NCBI GenBank assembly: GCA_021442155.1
Contig: CM038215.1
Location: forward strand, 5,294,976-5,358,975
Origin: Cymbidium sinense
Taxonomy: Eukaryota > Streptophyta > Magnoliopsida > Asparagales > Orchidaceae
Length of the DNA stretch: 64,000 bases
Reading direction: 5' to 3'
Shown here: one piece after another, positions 25,801 through 37,400 of the stretch
Layout: every line of letters starts with the position of its first letter
Numbering within the stretch: the stretch's first letter is position 1
Translations under genes and position numbers: made by a program
Notes under the pieces: model-generated
The model's database searches: none
The model's input: the letters and a program-made list of their open reading frames with translations, nothing else
Told to the model about the DNA's origin: nothing

Positions 25801-27502
25801 ACTTTTCCTACATAAATATAATTTTTGCAATAGGAATTAGGGTTAGTGCTACGAAGGATAAGGATTTGCAGTGGTTAGATGGCTTTGTCTTAGGGTGCCA
25901 TGTGATGCCTTTGAAGCAAGCACCATCCAAATCAAAGAAGGAACCAAATCAAAAATAGAGATATGATGAAAGAAGACCCACATAACATTTAATACAATTA
26001 TAATTATTCTTTTATATTCTAGGTTATATAAAGGTAGTGCTCGGCTACCCATCTTTTCTATCTTCGGGTTCTATAGTGGTACCCAACCGCACAAGCCTTT
26101 TATTCTTTTATGATAATTTATATAATTGTTTGATGTTATGATTACATTGTCCATTAGGATGGCATGATTTTCATAGTTTCTTAAATGATTGATGCTTTAA
26201 TGTGTGGCTTGGATATGATTAGGCTCTTAGGATAAAAATAACTTTTCTACCCAACTAATAACTCATAACCTCATCATAAAGCCTAAGACATAAATAAAAT
26301 AATTAAAAGATTTTGCAGCTCTATGGTTGTATGTTTCACATCATGCATGCATATTCTTTCTCTCTCGAACATGAAGGATCTCCATTCTTGTATAATAAAG
26401 GAATGCTTGACCTATGAGGGCATCCCTTATGGTGGAGAACACCTTCTTCTAGGTGATTTGACCCATAACCTATTTCATCAAGCATTTAGGCATAAGAAAT
26501 CCTAAAGCCTTTGTCAAAATGATGTGTCTAAAATGAAATAAAATTTGAAAAGATTTTGCATCTATAGATTAAGTAATATGCTCATACCACTCTTGCTCTA
26601 GTTTCTTAGGGAGTGTGTGTAGGACTTTAGTCTCTTTCTAATTAAATAACTACCCTAGCTATCTTGCAATTCAAAAGACCGAACTACATGGTTTTAAAAT
26701 CGTAGGAGGAGTTAACTGTGGCCACTCCAGGCGGTTATAAGTCCAGAAGTCGAACAATTTATTCTTTCTTATGGAGGTAAACCTTTATGTCCACCTGTTG
26801 CTTAAATTTAGGTCATGCTTTGGCTCATACTAAAGCTCCCTAAATTTAGGATCCGAGGTAGCTATTTTCTTTGGGCAATGAGCATAAATTGTCACCTCTT
26901 AAGTATTCCCACAACCTTCTATTGGTGGATTATAAGCCCTAGTAATCTAATTAAATTTCAACTCAAAACATATAAATCTCTTCAACTTCAAAATTATAAA
27001 GTCCAACCAAACGATAGATTGGAATGTTCACTAGGCTTCCTAGTATCATGAGCATTTTTTACTTATTTCATTTGGAGTCCAAAAATAAGTCTTCTCCTTG
27101 AACTTTCCCAATTGATTTTCCAAAATACAACCAATCCTTTGATAGTCTAACCTTTAAATCTTTGGAGATAATAATTGTATACTTTAATTGATAGTATTCT
27201 TAAGAAATTTCATTTCTTAAGATGTAATTAACTATAGAGGCTTGTCTCCATAGAGAACTTAAGAACATGGAATAATATAAACCCTACTTTATTAATCCAT
27301 GTAAAGTAGAGGAAAAATATCAAGTACATTCGAAGACCCATCATGCCTTAGGAGTCCTTATTACGTGATTAGGTCCATTGTAGGGTGATGCCTCTATCTT
27401 TTGAGATAGTACATCATACCTCAATGTTTTACCTCAAAAAGTACCCCCCCCTATGATCTACATGGTGTCCCCCTCCGCCCATACATCCAAAAATAAACAC
27501 CA
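19825..27502. mobile_element. Repeat X, complete-looking insertion in the copy A protease gene
   Basis: A 7.68-kb non-coding block splits the protease gene. The left edge is TGATCACTTTGGAG (TGACCTCAC in the other copies) and the right edge is ATAAACACCA, so the ends are TG...CA. TAAGGCCT flanks both sides (19815-19822 and 27503-27510), consistent with a target-site duplication of 8-9 bp. That is longer than the usual 5 bp of gypsy integrases. The ends show only weak inverted similarity, sharing TTTTGGA. X carries no transposase or pol sequence that I can read, so it is a non-autonomous element or a very long solo LTR. Zones are as in the other copies. Confidence 0.65.
24250..24850. repeat. 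X-internal tandem motif (three units, 250-270 bp apart)
   Basis: Units begin near 24255, 24505 and 24775. Each has GGGTATATAGTCTGGACATCCC-type cores, then GGCTTTAGTTAGCCC, AGGAGGTCATTTGATT and ACCTCACTTCC. The spacer between units is AT-rich and more diverged than the core, suggesting the core is under constraint or was homogenised. Confidence 0.8.
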
Positions 27503-29690
27503 TAAGGCCTTCTTGCCTTGTTCATTAAATCCTCTTAACATCATCCTTTCTTTTTAGAGTTTGGAGATGTTAATCCTCAAGTAGCAAGGGTTCTTAGACT
27601 CATATTCTTGACTGATACACCTGGGTCAACCTAAACTCTGGATAGCCTATATCTGCTAACATCCACTATAATTTAAAGAGGTAGTTGCGCTCGGTCATCC
27701 CTAGGAGTAAGTCTTCATCGTTGAATATAACTCTTAAGATGTCCTTTTAGTGGCATGCCTCTTCTTTAGTAGCTATCAAATGAGCCAAGCATATCTCTAG
27801 ATCACGTAAGGCCCTCATTAGAGATTCCCTCATTTCTTTAGACAAGAAGTGCTTAACTTAGTTGGAAACTTTCTAAGGTAAGCTAAGACATTGTTATCAA
27901 CTCTAGCTTGGTTCTCCATAAGCATATCCATGGGTAGAGCATCCTATGGAGGGGCTATCTGCTTACTAGAACCAATGACTTACTTACCCTTATCATGAGG
28001 TGTTACCCTAAGAGGTAAAAAAGTTTTCACTGCGCAGGTTGACTTTAGTGACTTCTTGGAATGATGAGCTTGTGGAAAGTTCTACCTTCTCATCGGGCAT
28101 ACCTACAGCTTTTCTTATGGGATCCTCAAAGTCAGTTGACTCCAAGTCAATCTCAAGAGGTGAACCTGATTGATTCATAGAAGGATAGTCTAACTCTAAA
28201 TCATAAAAAAATAGATCAAAACAACTAGAGCTATTATTTTTATTTAGACTCAGAGAGCTTTCAATAGGAAAAAAAATCAAGAGCATTAGAAGAAGAAAAT
28301 ATATAAGTAGAATCAACTTTCTTCATTAATATCTTTTTGGGTGGAGGTATATGATAGAAATCAAATAAAGTAAGCAGAGTAAGGGATTTAGTTCCCTTAT
28401 CCATAGATACAATGCTCCTCAGAGAAAGAATATAAGAATGGTAGCAATGGTGGAGGGCTACTAGACTATCCCTACAGCTACTGCTATTTTTGGGTTGTCA
28501 CCCTCTCTGAGTTGTCCTTTGTAACTAGCAAACCTTTCTTGGTGTTAGAGGTTGAGCTACTTCAGGCATCTGCAAGGAAAGCTTCTTGATCTTAGAAATT
28601 ATCTTCTTAGAGGTTTGGGATAGGGAGATATCCTAACTTTCTTTGGTCTTAAGAAGATCGCAGGTATACCCAAGGATTACTCTAACAAAACTAGATGATT
28701 GTTCTAATAAGTGTTCCTTAGGGATAATTATGGCTCATAACTTATAGTTACGCTCAAGTTAGTCCTAAAAAGTAATACAATCCTCTAAGACATGGCCTAA
28801 CATTAGGTGGTAGGGGCAATAGCTAGGATCATCGCTCTTGCCCACTTCTTCCAGCCTCTCAAGCTCTAGTAACTGAAAGTCAGGTTTCTTTAAGAGATTC
28901 TTAAAGATTTTCCTAACTACCTCTCTCTTCAATGAATATGGCTTATTCAATCTATCGGCAAGAATAGGTGGAAAGTAGCTACCTGGCAATGGATATGAAT
29001 ACCGCTGGTGGGTAGGCTACTGAGGTGGTGGAAACGATCATTATGGATGCTGTGGCTGATATGATGGTTGAGGTAGTGGAAGAAGAGGTGGCCAAGGAGG
29101 CAGCTGAGCTCGTAGTCTCTCATACTAAACTCTGGTTGGTTGCTTCCCTCTATCCACTGACACAACTATCCCTAACTTCTTCTCAAACACCTTCTGCAGC
29201 TTGGGCCTGGATGATTGGTCGGGAAAGGGCAACTATTTGGCTTCCTCTTGTAGGCTAGCCGCCTTGTTGATTAATTTCTCGAATGTTTTGATGGTAAATC
29301 CATTAAGCATGAAGGCGACCGGGCCATGGATATTCTTGAGAAGAATCTCAAAGGCATGTTGTCCGGACATTTATTTCATTCATGCTCAGTTTACCACGAG
29401 AAAGTAGTCAACAAGGGACTCGTTGAGTTTCTGTTTCTCTATAATGAGGTCACCTACAATCACCCTCTGTTGAACTCCAACAAACCTCTTGATGAAGAGG
29501 TGCTCCAACTCAGCAAAAATTCTTCACCAAACTATTGGGTAGTTCGGCGTACCAATCAAATGCAACACATGACAGACTAGCGAAAGAGGAGTGCATTACA
29601 GAGGTGTTTACCACACTCTAAATTAATGTGTTATCTTAGGTTCCCACTGCCATCAAAGATCTTGAAGGATGGTGGCACAAAACCCTAAAT
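27503..29690 (-). pseudogene. Tat copy A gag and protease N-terminal half
   Basis: Read on the minus strand from the right, this begins with PPSFKIFDGSGN and blocks of the gag domain: LEHLFIKRF-like residues near 29490 and HAFEILLKNIHGPVAFMLNGF at about 29300-29365. A zinc-knuckle-like CPYHLMLGHVLEDC follows at 28777-28818, then ALPMDMLMENQARVD at about 27901-27945 and NDEDLLLGMTERNY. The protease active site is VDPGVSVKN at about 27604-27630, and RGFNEQGKKAL runs up to the X junction. The order matches the Tat gag-protease region. The gag N-terminus is missing at the array junction near 29690, and many stops and shifts are present. Confidence 0.85.
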
Positions 29691-31454
29691 AAAATAAAAA
29701 CTAAATAAAAACCTAAACCTAAAAATAAATAAATAAAACATAAACCTAAAATAAATAATATAAAATAAACATAAACATAACCTAAAATAAACTAAACTAA
29801 AATAAATAAAACCTAAACCTAAACCCTAAACTAAATAAAATAAAATAAACTAAAAATAAACCTAAACCTAAACTTAAAAAAAAACTATAAATAAACCTAA
29901 AATAAAAGACAAAAACCTAAACCTAAAAAATAAAATAAAAATCTAAACCTAAACCTAAAAATAAAAAATAAAACATAATCATAAAAAATAAACTAAAAAT
30001 AAAACTAAACTAAAAAAATAAACATAAACCTAAACCTAAATAATAAACTAAAATAAAACAATTTAAACTAAAATAAATAAACTAAACTAAATAAAAAATA
30101 AACCTAAATAAAAATAAAAAAATAAAATAAACAAAAATGAATAAAAAAATAAACTAAATAAACCTAAACTATTTTTGCTTAATTTAAAACCTAAACCAAA
30201 CTAACTTTAAACCCTAAACTACAACCTTAAACCCTAAACCCTACCTAAACCCTAAACCCTACACTAACCCTACCCTAACCCAGCCTAAATCCTAAAACAA
30301 ACCCTAAACCCTAACCCTAAACTACCTAAACCCTAACTAAACCCCAAAACCCTAAACTAAACTATAAAACCCAAACCCTAAACCCTGAACCTTAAATCCT
30401 AAACGTAAACCCTAAAAGGCCCTAAACCCTAAACCCTATAACCATGAACACTAAACCCTAAAACTAAGCCCAACCCTAAACCTAACCAAAAAACCTAAAC
30501 TAAATAAAACCTAAAATAAAATAAAAAAAACTTAAACCTTAATAAAATAAAATAAAAACCTAAACTAAAACCTAAACCTAAACCTTAAATAAAATAAAAA
30601 AATAAACTAATTAAAAAAACTAAAATAAAATAAATATAACCTAAACTAAACAAAAAAATAAAATAAACCTAAGAATAAAAAACTTAAATAAAATAGAAAC
30701 TAAATGTAAAATAAATATAAAATAATCCTAAAATAAAATAAAATAAAAACTAATTAAAAACCTAAACCTAAAAATAAACCTTAAAAAATTAAAATAAAAT
30801 AAATAAAATAAAACCTAAAACCTAAACTTAAAAAAAACCCAAAACCTAAAATAAAATAAAATAAACAAAAGAAAATAAACCAAACCAAAAAAAACTAAAA
30901 TAAATAAAACCTAAACGTAATCCTAAAATAAACTAAACCTAAACTAAAAAAGAAAACCTAAAAATAAACCTAAAATAATAACCTAGAAAAATAAAATAAA
31001 AACCTAAACCTAAACTTTAAAAAAAAAACTTAAAACTAAAAAATAAAATAAAAATAAAACTCAACTAAAAAATAAACCTACACCTAAACCTAAACTTAAA
31101 AATAAACTAAAATAAAAAACCTAAACTAAAATAAATAAACTAAATAAAAAATGAACTAATAAAAATAAAAAATAAATAAAAATAAACCTAAACTACTGGG
31201 GTTTACTTAATTTTTTTTAAAAAAAAAAATCATAAATCTTAAACCCTAAACCTACAACCCTAAACTCTAAGCCCTAAGCCCTAAAAATCCCTAAACCCTA
31301 AAACCTTAAACTCTAAACCTTAAACCCTAAACCATAACCCTAAACCCTAAATACTAAACCTCAAACCCTAAACCTAAACCTAAAGTAACAAAATAAATTT
31401 AAAAATAAACCTAAACCCTAAAACCAAATATGCCTAAACTAAACCTAAACCCTA
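29691..31454. repeat. Degenerate telomere-like array, C-rich strand
   Basis: This array alternates between decayed AAATAAAACCTAAACCTAAA sequence and cleaner CCCTAAACCCTAAA blocks (30180-30480 and 31220-31440). It starts directly in the gag coding sequence (GGCACAAAACCCTAAAT). It contains no open frames or unique sequence. Confidence 0.9.
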
Positions 31455-31742
31455 AGAAAGGTGGTGGTAGAGAAAGAGATCGGGGATATGATGGTGGATC
31501 CCCTACTCTCGAGAGGTGGTTCTCAGTAATTGGAGAAACCAAGGGCGATCCTATCTCGCTTATGGAACTGTGTCTTTATATTAGAGACAATTCCAGTTAT
31601 CTAGGGTTTTTGATTTGCTCTATGCATACTCATTTTTTATTTATGTCATCACTTTTGTCTTAGAGAACTGGGTGTGCTTCTTAGCTAATGAAATAAAAAA
31701 GAAGAAATGTTGAATCTGAATTTGTTCTCTATTAAAAAAAAT
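31455..31742 (+). pseudogene. Glycine-rich RNA-binding protein retropseudogene, 3' part
   Basis: The sense strand starts in the Gly-rich tail (GGTGGTGGTAGAG, GGGGATATGATGGTGG). It passes the SRGG...SNWRN-like C-terminus around 31505-31548, then a 3' UTR with an AATAAA signal at 31692-31697, and ends in a run of A at about 31733-31742 before CCCTAAA repeats. Known plant glycine-rich RNA-binding proteins (RRM plus Gly-rich tail) end in ...SDGNWRN, which supports the family call. The RRM is absent, and the C-terminus is frameshifted. Confidence 0.7.
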
Positions 31743-33912
31743 CAAAAACCCTAAACCCTAAACTAAAACCTGAACCCTAAACCTAAAACCCAAACCTAAA
31801 CCCTACAAAAACTCCTCTAAATCTAAACCCCAAACCCCAAACCCTAAACTAACCCTAAACCCTAAACCCTAAACCCTAAAAAGCTAAAAACTTAATCCTA
31901 AACTAAATAAAACCTAAAAATAAAATAAATAAAAACTATAAACAAAAAAAATAAAAATAAAATTATAATAGAAACATAAACAAAAACCTAAACCTAAAAC
32001 TTAACCTAAAACTAAACCTAAAAAGAAAATAAAATAAAAAATAAAAACTAAACAAAAATAAAAAAATAAAAAACTAAATTAAACTAAAAAATTGAAAACT
32101 TAAATAAAATAAAAACTAAACCTAAAATAAAAATAAAATAAACCTAAAAGAAAATAAAATAACAAATAAAATAAAAAACCTAAACAAATAACCTAAACTC
32201 TAAACTAATAAAAAAAAAACTACTAAAAATAAAAATAAAATAAACCTAAACCTAAACTAAAATAAAATAAAACCTAAAAAATAAAAATAAACCTTAAACT
32301 AAATCCAAAATAAAAATAAATAAAATAAATAAAGAAAATAAACCTAAACCTAAAAAATAAATAAATAAATAACCTAAACCTATAAATTATAAAATGTGAC
32401 TAAAATATAAAATCCTAAACCTAAATAAAATAAAACCTAAACTAAATAAAATACCAATAAAATAAATAAATAAAATAAACTAAAATAAACTCTAACTAAA
32501 CCTCAAAATAAACCTCCCTTAAACTCTAAACTAAACCTCTAACTCTAAACTAATACCAAAAACCCTAAACTACCTAAACCCTACTAACCCTAAAACTAAA
32601 CTCTTACCACAACCCTAAACCCTAAACTACCTAAACTCACCCTAAAATAAACCCAAAAACCCTAAACCAAACCTAAAAACCTAAACCTCCAAAACAATAA
32701 AACCCTAAAACCTAAAAACCTAAACCTAAATTAAGAAAACTAAAATAAAACAAATAAAAATCTAAACCAATAAATTAAAAATAAAATAAAATAAAAATAA
32801 AACTAAAACCTAAACATAAATGAAACCTAAAAGAAAATAAAATAAAAATAAAAAACTAAACTAAAATAAAATAGATAAAACCTACTAAACTAAAAAAAAA
32901 CCTAAAAAATAAACACTAAACTAAAATAAAAATAAACAAACCTAATAAAATAAAAAACTAAATAAAACCTAAAATAAAACCTAAGAATAAATAAAATAAA
33001 ACTTAAAAAACTAAAAAAACAGAAACCTAAAATAAAAACAAAATAAGCCTAAACCTAAACTAAAATAAACTAAACTAAAATAAATAAAACCTAAACCTAA
33101 ATCTAAACTAAATAAAATAAAATAAACTAAAAATAAAATAAAACCTAAACTTAAAAAAAAAACCTAAAAAAAAAGAAATAAAAACCTAAAACCTAACCCT
33201 AAAAAATAAAAATGAAAACTAAAATAACCTAAAACAAATAAACCTAAACTAAAATAATAAAATAAATAAAACTAAAAAAAAAATAAACCTATAATAAAAA
33301 CTAAAATAAAAAAAACTAAAATAAATAAGATAAACTAAAATAAATAAAATAAAATAAAAATAAACATAAATCAATAAAATAAAATAAACTTAATAAACCT
33401 AAACCCTCTGGTTTACTTTAAAAAAAATAAAAGTAAAAAAATAAAAAAATAAAATAACCTCCTAAACCATAAAACCCAATAACTCTAACTACCTAAACCC
33501 TAAAACTAAACCCCAAACCCTAAAACCCCTCCAAACCTAAAACCCTAAAACCTAAACCTAAAAAACTCCAAACCCTAAACCCTAAACTTAACCCTACCTA
33601 AAACCCTAAACCCACTAACTCTAAACTCAAAACCTACCTAAATCCACCTACCTAAACCTTAAATGATAAACCCTAAAACCTAAACTAATTTTTATACCTA
33701 AATCATAAACCTAAAACCCTAAAGCCTAAAGCTAAACTCTAAACCCTAAACTTAAACTCTAAACTGTAAAATAACCACATACTAAACCCAACTAAACCTA
33801 AAACACTAAACCCTAAACCCTAAACACTAAACCTAAACACAACCCTAAACCTAAAAACCCTAACCTAAAACCCAAAAAACCTAAAAACTAAAACCTAAAA
33901 ATAAAATAAATA
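31743..33912. repeat. Degenerate telomere-like array, C-rich strand
   Basis: Clean CCCTAAA units occur at 31745-31880 and in scattered blocks at 32530-32700 and 33470-33890. Between them lies AAATAAAATAAACCTAAA-type decay. The array ends at AAATAAAATTAG|TTCAAATTGGC, where inverted X sequence begins. Confidence 0.9.
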
Positions 33913-34803
33913 AAATTAGTTCAAATTGGCTTGGGTTGGGTTCAAATGAGTTTTGGTTCATTTGAACATTTCAAGTCCAAAGGGTTAAGTTGGGTTTGAT
34001 TTAGGTTGATTTTATTTTGGCTTGATGGTTATATATTTCATTTACATTTGTGAATATGATTGAAGGTATGATTGATTCATGAGAAAATCAATTGAAATTG
34101 GGTTTTGGAATGAAGGAATTTGGTTATGTCCATGGAGTTGAGTCATGTGGCTTAAGTTTGGATTTTGATTTGGTTTCATTTAATTTTGATGATTTTTAAA
34201 TTTATGAAGATGATTGAAAATATGATTGATTTATCAAAAAATCAATTGAGTTTGACTTGATTTGGATTAAGATTTGGCTAAGTCCATGGATAGGTTGCTT
34301 AGAAGGCTTTTGATTTAATTTGATTTAGTTTCATTTAGTTTTGATAATTTGAATGCGATTTATATTTAGGAAGATGATTGAAAACATAAAATGATTATGA
34401 TAAAATCAATTGATTTTGGATTGATTTAGATTAAGATTTGGCTAAGTCTATGGGATTGGTCATATGGCTTAGGAAGGGTTTCAAGTTTGGATTTGATCAT
34501 GGGCTTCAATCATTTGGTTTTGTAATTTGGGTTTGTATTTGGATTTGAATTTGATGTTTGAATTGAACTTGATGTTTAGTTTGAGAAGGTGAACATGGAT
34601 TGGATTTGGGTTGTACGGTAGGTGAATTATCCTAATCCCTAAGGCATAACCTAACCCTATGGTTAACCCTTCTAAGTCTTTTGGCTTAGGTTAAGTGTTT
34701 ACCTAATTTTTAGAAGTGTCTAATGACTATGGAAGTCTTAGTATCTAGAAGACTCCTAAGTCTAAGATGGGAAGATTGAATCCGCACTCCAAAAGTGAGG
34801 TCA
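33913..34803. mobile_element. Repeat X terminal fragment, inverted (in front of copy B protease)
   Basis: This is the reverse complement of about 19825-20690. It ends in AAAAGTGAGGTCA, immediately followed by AGGCTTTAGGCTC of the protease. The junction is the same as in copies A and C, which shows that copy B carries the same X insertion. Only ~890 bp of X remain before the telomere-like array. Confidence 0.8.
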
Positions 34804-35090
34804 ATAGGCTTTAGGCTCTATAGTGTTACCCTTGAAGATAGATGATTGGAAGATCTAAGCCAAGTGTCACATTATAGACTAGGATACATCTTTCAACGCT
34901 TTATTTGGGAGACCACAAATACAAGAGAACAACATAGTTCCATCCTCTCTACATCAATGTATGAAATTTGTGAGAGGTGGGATCATCTATTATGTCAAAG
35001 GAGATCTCAAGTCATTTATAGTTCATGAGGTCAGCATATAGGAGGATGCAGCTTGCTACCTCCCTCAAAGTCAATAAGTCTATTCTCACA
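34804..35090 (+). pseudogene. Tat copy B aspartic protease, C-terminal half
   Basis: Frame-broken equivalents of the copy A and C protease blocks are present: GGCTCTATAGTGTTACCC (GSIVLP), a CACATTATAGAC (HIID) segment, and an FNAL..GRP..ENNIVPSS region at about 34890-34945. The Gly-rich gate to the linker (GERWDH-like) follows. It starts right after X and lacks the active-site half. Confidence 0.75.
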
Positions 35091-36220
35091 AACTTGGCCA
35101 AAATATAAAAATAAAAGAAAAAGAAAAATAAAAAGAAAGAGTAAAAGATAAAGAAAAGAAAAGAGAAAATGAAAAAAAATAAAAGGGAGTGAAAATAAAC
35201 TTGGAGGAGGAAGTGGAGCCTGCATTAGATTCCACCCACATTTTGTTACTCCATTTGAACATATGGGTAGGACTACTTGACCTCCACCCAGTGGAGGAAG
35301 AGGCAGTTCAAAGGCCCAAGGGTGGAAAACCTCTAATTGGTCATGAAGATATATCCTAGCTACCAAGAGTACAATTATTATCCATATAAACTTAGAATCT
35401 AGTTCATAAGATGAGTATTATATGGTTAGCACACCAGCCAGCTCTTCTCAGCAGTAGATTCCCTTAGAGGTGGCACTTGAGCTAGATAGCAATGAAGACC
35501 AGGCTCCAAAGCAAATCATAAGTTTATTCAAGTCTATATGTGAAACAGTTAGGCAGTTGGGAACCTTAGCTCTAACCTCAAAACTTTTGGGTAGAAAGCT
35601 AAGTCATCCACAGGTGTGAAGACTCAGAGGTTCTTTCTGGAAGCATCATCCTCAAGCCATGAAGTTGATGTAGAACTTGAGTATGATTTAAATAAAGATT
35701 TAATAGAATTACCTTTTGATTGTTACTTGCCTTGTGTTCATAATTTTGCAAAAAAATGGTTAATCCCACATACTTGGTCAAAGCATAGGTTAGACTACTT
35801 CAAAAGAATATGGAAGAATAAATGCAAAAGCTCTTAATCAAGACTGAGATTGAGATGGATTAATTGAGTTGATGATGGATTCGCTTAGTCATCACCAATC
35901 ATTTGAAATCTAATAGGTTCTTCTCAAATCACATTAACTCATATGAGGAGCTACGATTAGATACTTCAAATTGTCCAAATGATTTTGAAGTAAAAGATGC
36001 ACTACCAGAGTTCAAAGAAGAGATCAAGTCAACCATTAACGAGCTCAAGGAAATCAACTTAAAAATTGAAGAAGATCCACACCCGATATACATCAATTCT
36101 TTATTGAATGAACTTGAAACTAATGCTTTGTTGGGCTATTCACAGAGTTTAATGACTACTTTGCTTAGAGTTATGAAGAGATGCCTAGATTGGCTCTTAA
36201 CATAGCAGTCCATAGACTAG
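35091..36220 (+). pseudogene. Tat copy B protease-RT linker
   Basis: A purine-rich Lys-coding tract at 35100-35200 is followed by open stretches carrying LIPHTWSKHRLDYFKRIWKN (35750-35820) and NDFEVKDALPEFKEEIKS (35975-36035). These match the linkers of copies A and C. The stretch from 35903 to 36205 is one open frame, so copy B is less damaged here than copy A. Confidence 0.75.
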
Positions 36221-36930
36221 CAAAAGAGCATACTGCTAACCTTATCAAGCAAGCTCCTAGATGCATGTGATTAGACATTGAACAACAGGTCATTTATTGA
36301 GTCAAGAAACTAATTGATGATGGCTTCATCCAAGAAATAAGAATACCCTACCTGGTTAGTCAGCATCATCTTAGTTAAAAAAAGAATGGACAAATTCACA
36401 TATGTGTCAATTTTAGGGATTTAAATAAGGCATGTTTAAAAGATGAATTTTCACTACCAATCCCAGAGCTGATAGTGTTCATTGCCTAATCTCATGCAAT
36501 CTTCTCTTTCATGGATGGCTCATCTAAATATAACCAAATAAAGATAGCCCCTGAAGATGAAATAAACACTACTTTTAGAATTTGACTGGAATTTATTGCT
36601 ATATGGTCATGCCTTTTAGCCTTAAAAATGTCAGTGCTACATACTACTGGGCTATCACTTGAATCTTCGATGAACTCATTCATCATCAACTCAAGTACTA
36701 TGTCGATGATCTCGTGGTCAAAAGTAGAGAAAAGGAAGACCATCTCTTTAACTTGAGAGTAGTTTTCAAATAGTTAAGATAATTTAACCTCAAAATGAAC
36801 CCCAAGTGTGCATTGAGTAGCTTTAGGAAATTCCTTGGGTGTGTTGTCCAACACCAGGGAATTGAAATTGATCCGGAGAAGATCAAGGCAATATTAGAAA
36901 TGCCACCCTCTAAAAGTTTAACTTAACTCA
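36221..36930 (+). pseudogene. Tat copy B reverse transcriptase
   Basis: The RT blocks are readable across several frames: VKKLIDDGFIQE, HICVNFRDLNKAC, KDEFSLPIPEL, FSFMDGSSKYNQIKIAPEDE and the catalytic box Y-V-D-D at 36699-36710, followed by LVVKSREKEDHL. The Y-V-D-D box is intact here, unlike copy A. Stops near 36300, 36480 and 36580 and a deletion around the NAGATYQ block inactivate the gene. The thumb and connection follow into EFDPEKIKA-like residues near 36860-36890. Confidence 0.88.
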
Positions 36931-37400
36931 GATCATTCCAAGGGTGGTTGGCATATTTAAGATTCTTTATATCCAACCTACTAGGAAGATGTCAGCCATT
37001 CTCAGCACTTGTCAAAAAAGATGTCAAGTTCAAGTGGGATGATAAGTGTGACCATGCCTTCGAAAACATCAAGCATTACTTGATGACATCACCAGTTCTA
37101 GCAGCCCCTATCTTGAGCAAGCCGCTCATACTTTGCACTACTGCATTAGATGACTCACTTGGTGCTTTGTTGGCCCAAGACAATGATAAAGGGAAGGAAA
37201 ATACACTATACTACCTCAGCCATCATTTAATCCATACTGAGGCTAATTATCCACTCATTTAGAATCATTCCCTAGCTTTAATCTTTGCATCCCAAAAGAT
37301 ACAACACTACATGCTTTCTCATAAGATGAACTTAATCTCTAGGATTAATCCATTACAGTATCTCATGACATGATCGATGCTATCCGGACAGTTGGCACGA
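36931..37400 (+). pseudogene. Tat copy B RNase H and connection domain
   Basis: An open stretch of 104 codons (36948-37262) reads MAYLRFFISNLLGRCQPF, FKWDDKCDHAFENIK, LMTSPVLAAPILSKPLIL, TALDDSLGALLAQD and ENTLYYLSHHLIHTEANYPLI, followed by a stop. This is the best-preserved RNase H of the window and contains the stretch deleted from copy A. It is followed by a short gap to the second RNase H. Confidence 0.88.

Noticed and set aside
28008..28316. Minus-strand open frame of 102 codons as an independent gene
   Set aside because: It lies between the gag zinc knuckle and the protease active site in the same direction, so it is part of the decayed gag-protease region.
29025..29580. Plus-strand open frames at 29025-29258, 29201-29407 and 29326-29580
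   Set aside because: They overlap the gag coding region of copy A on the opposite strand, where conserved gag blocks are read.
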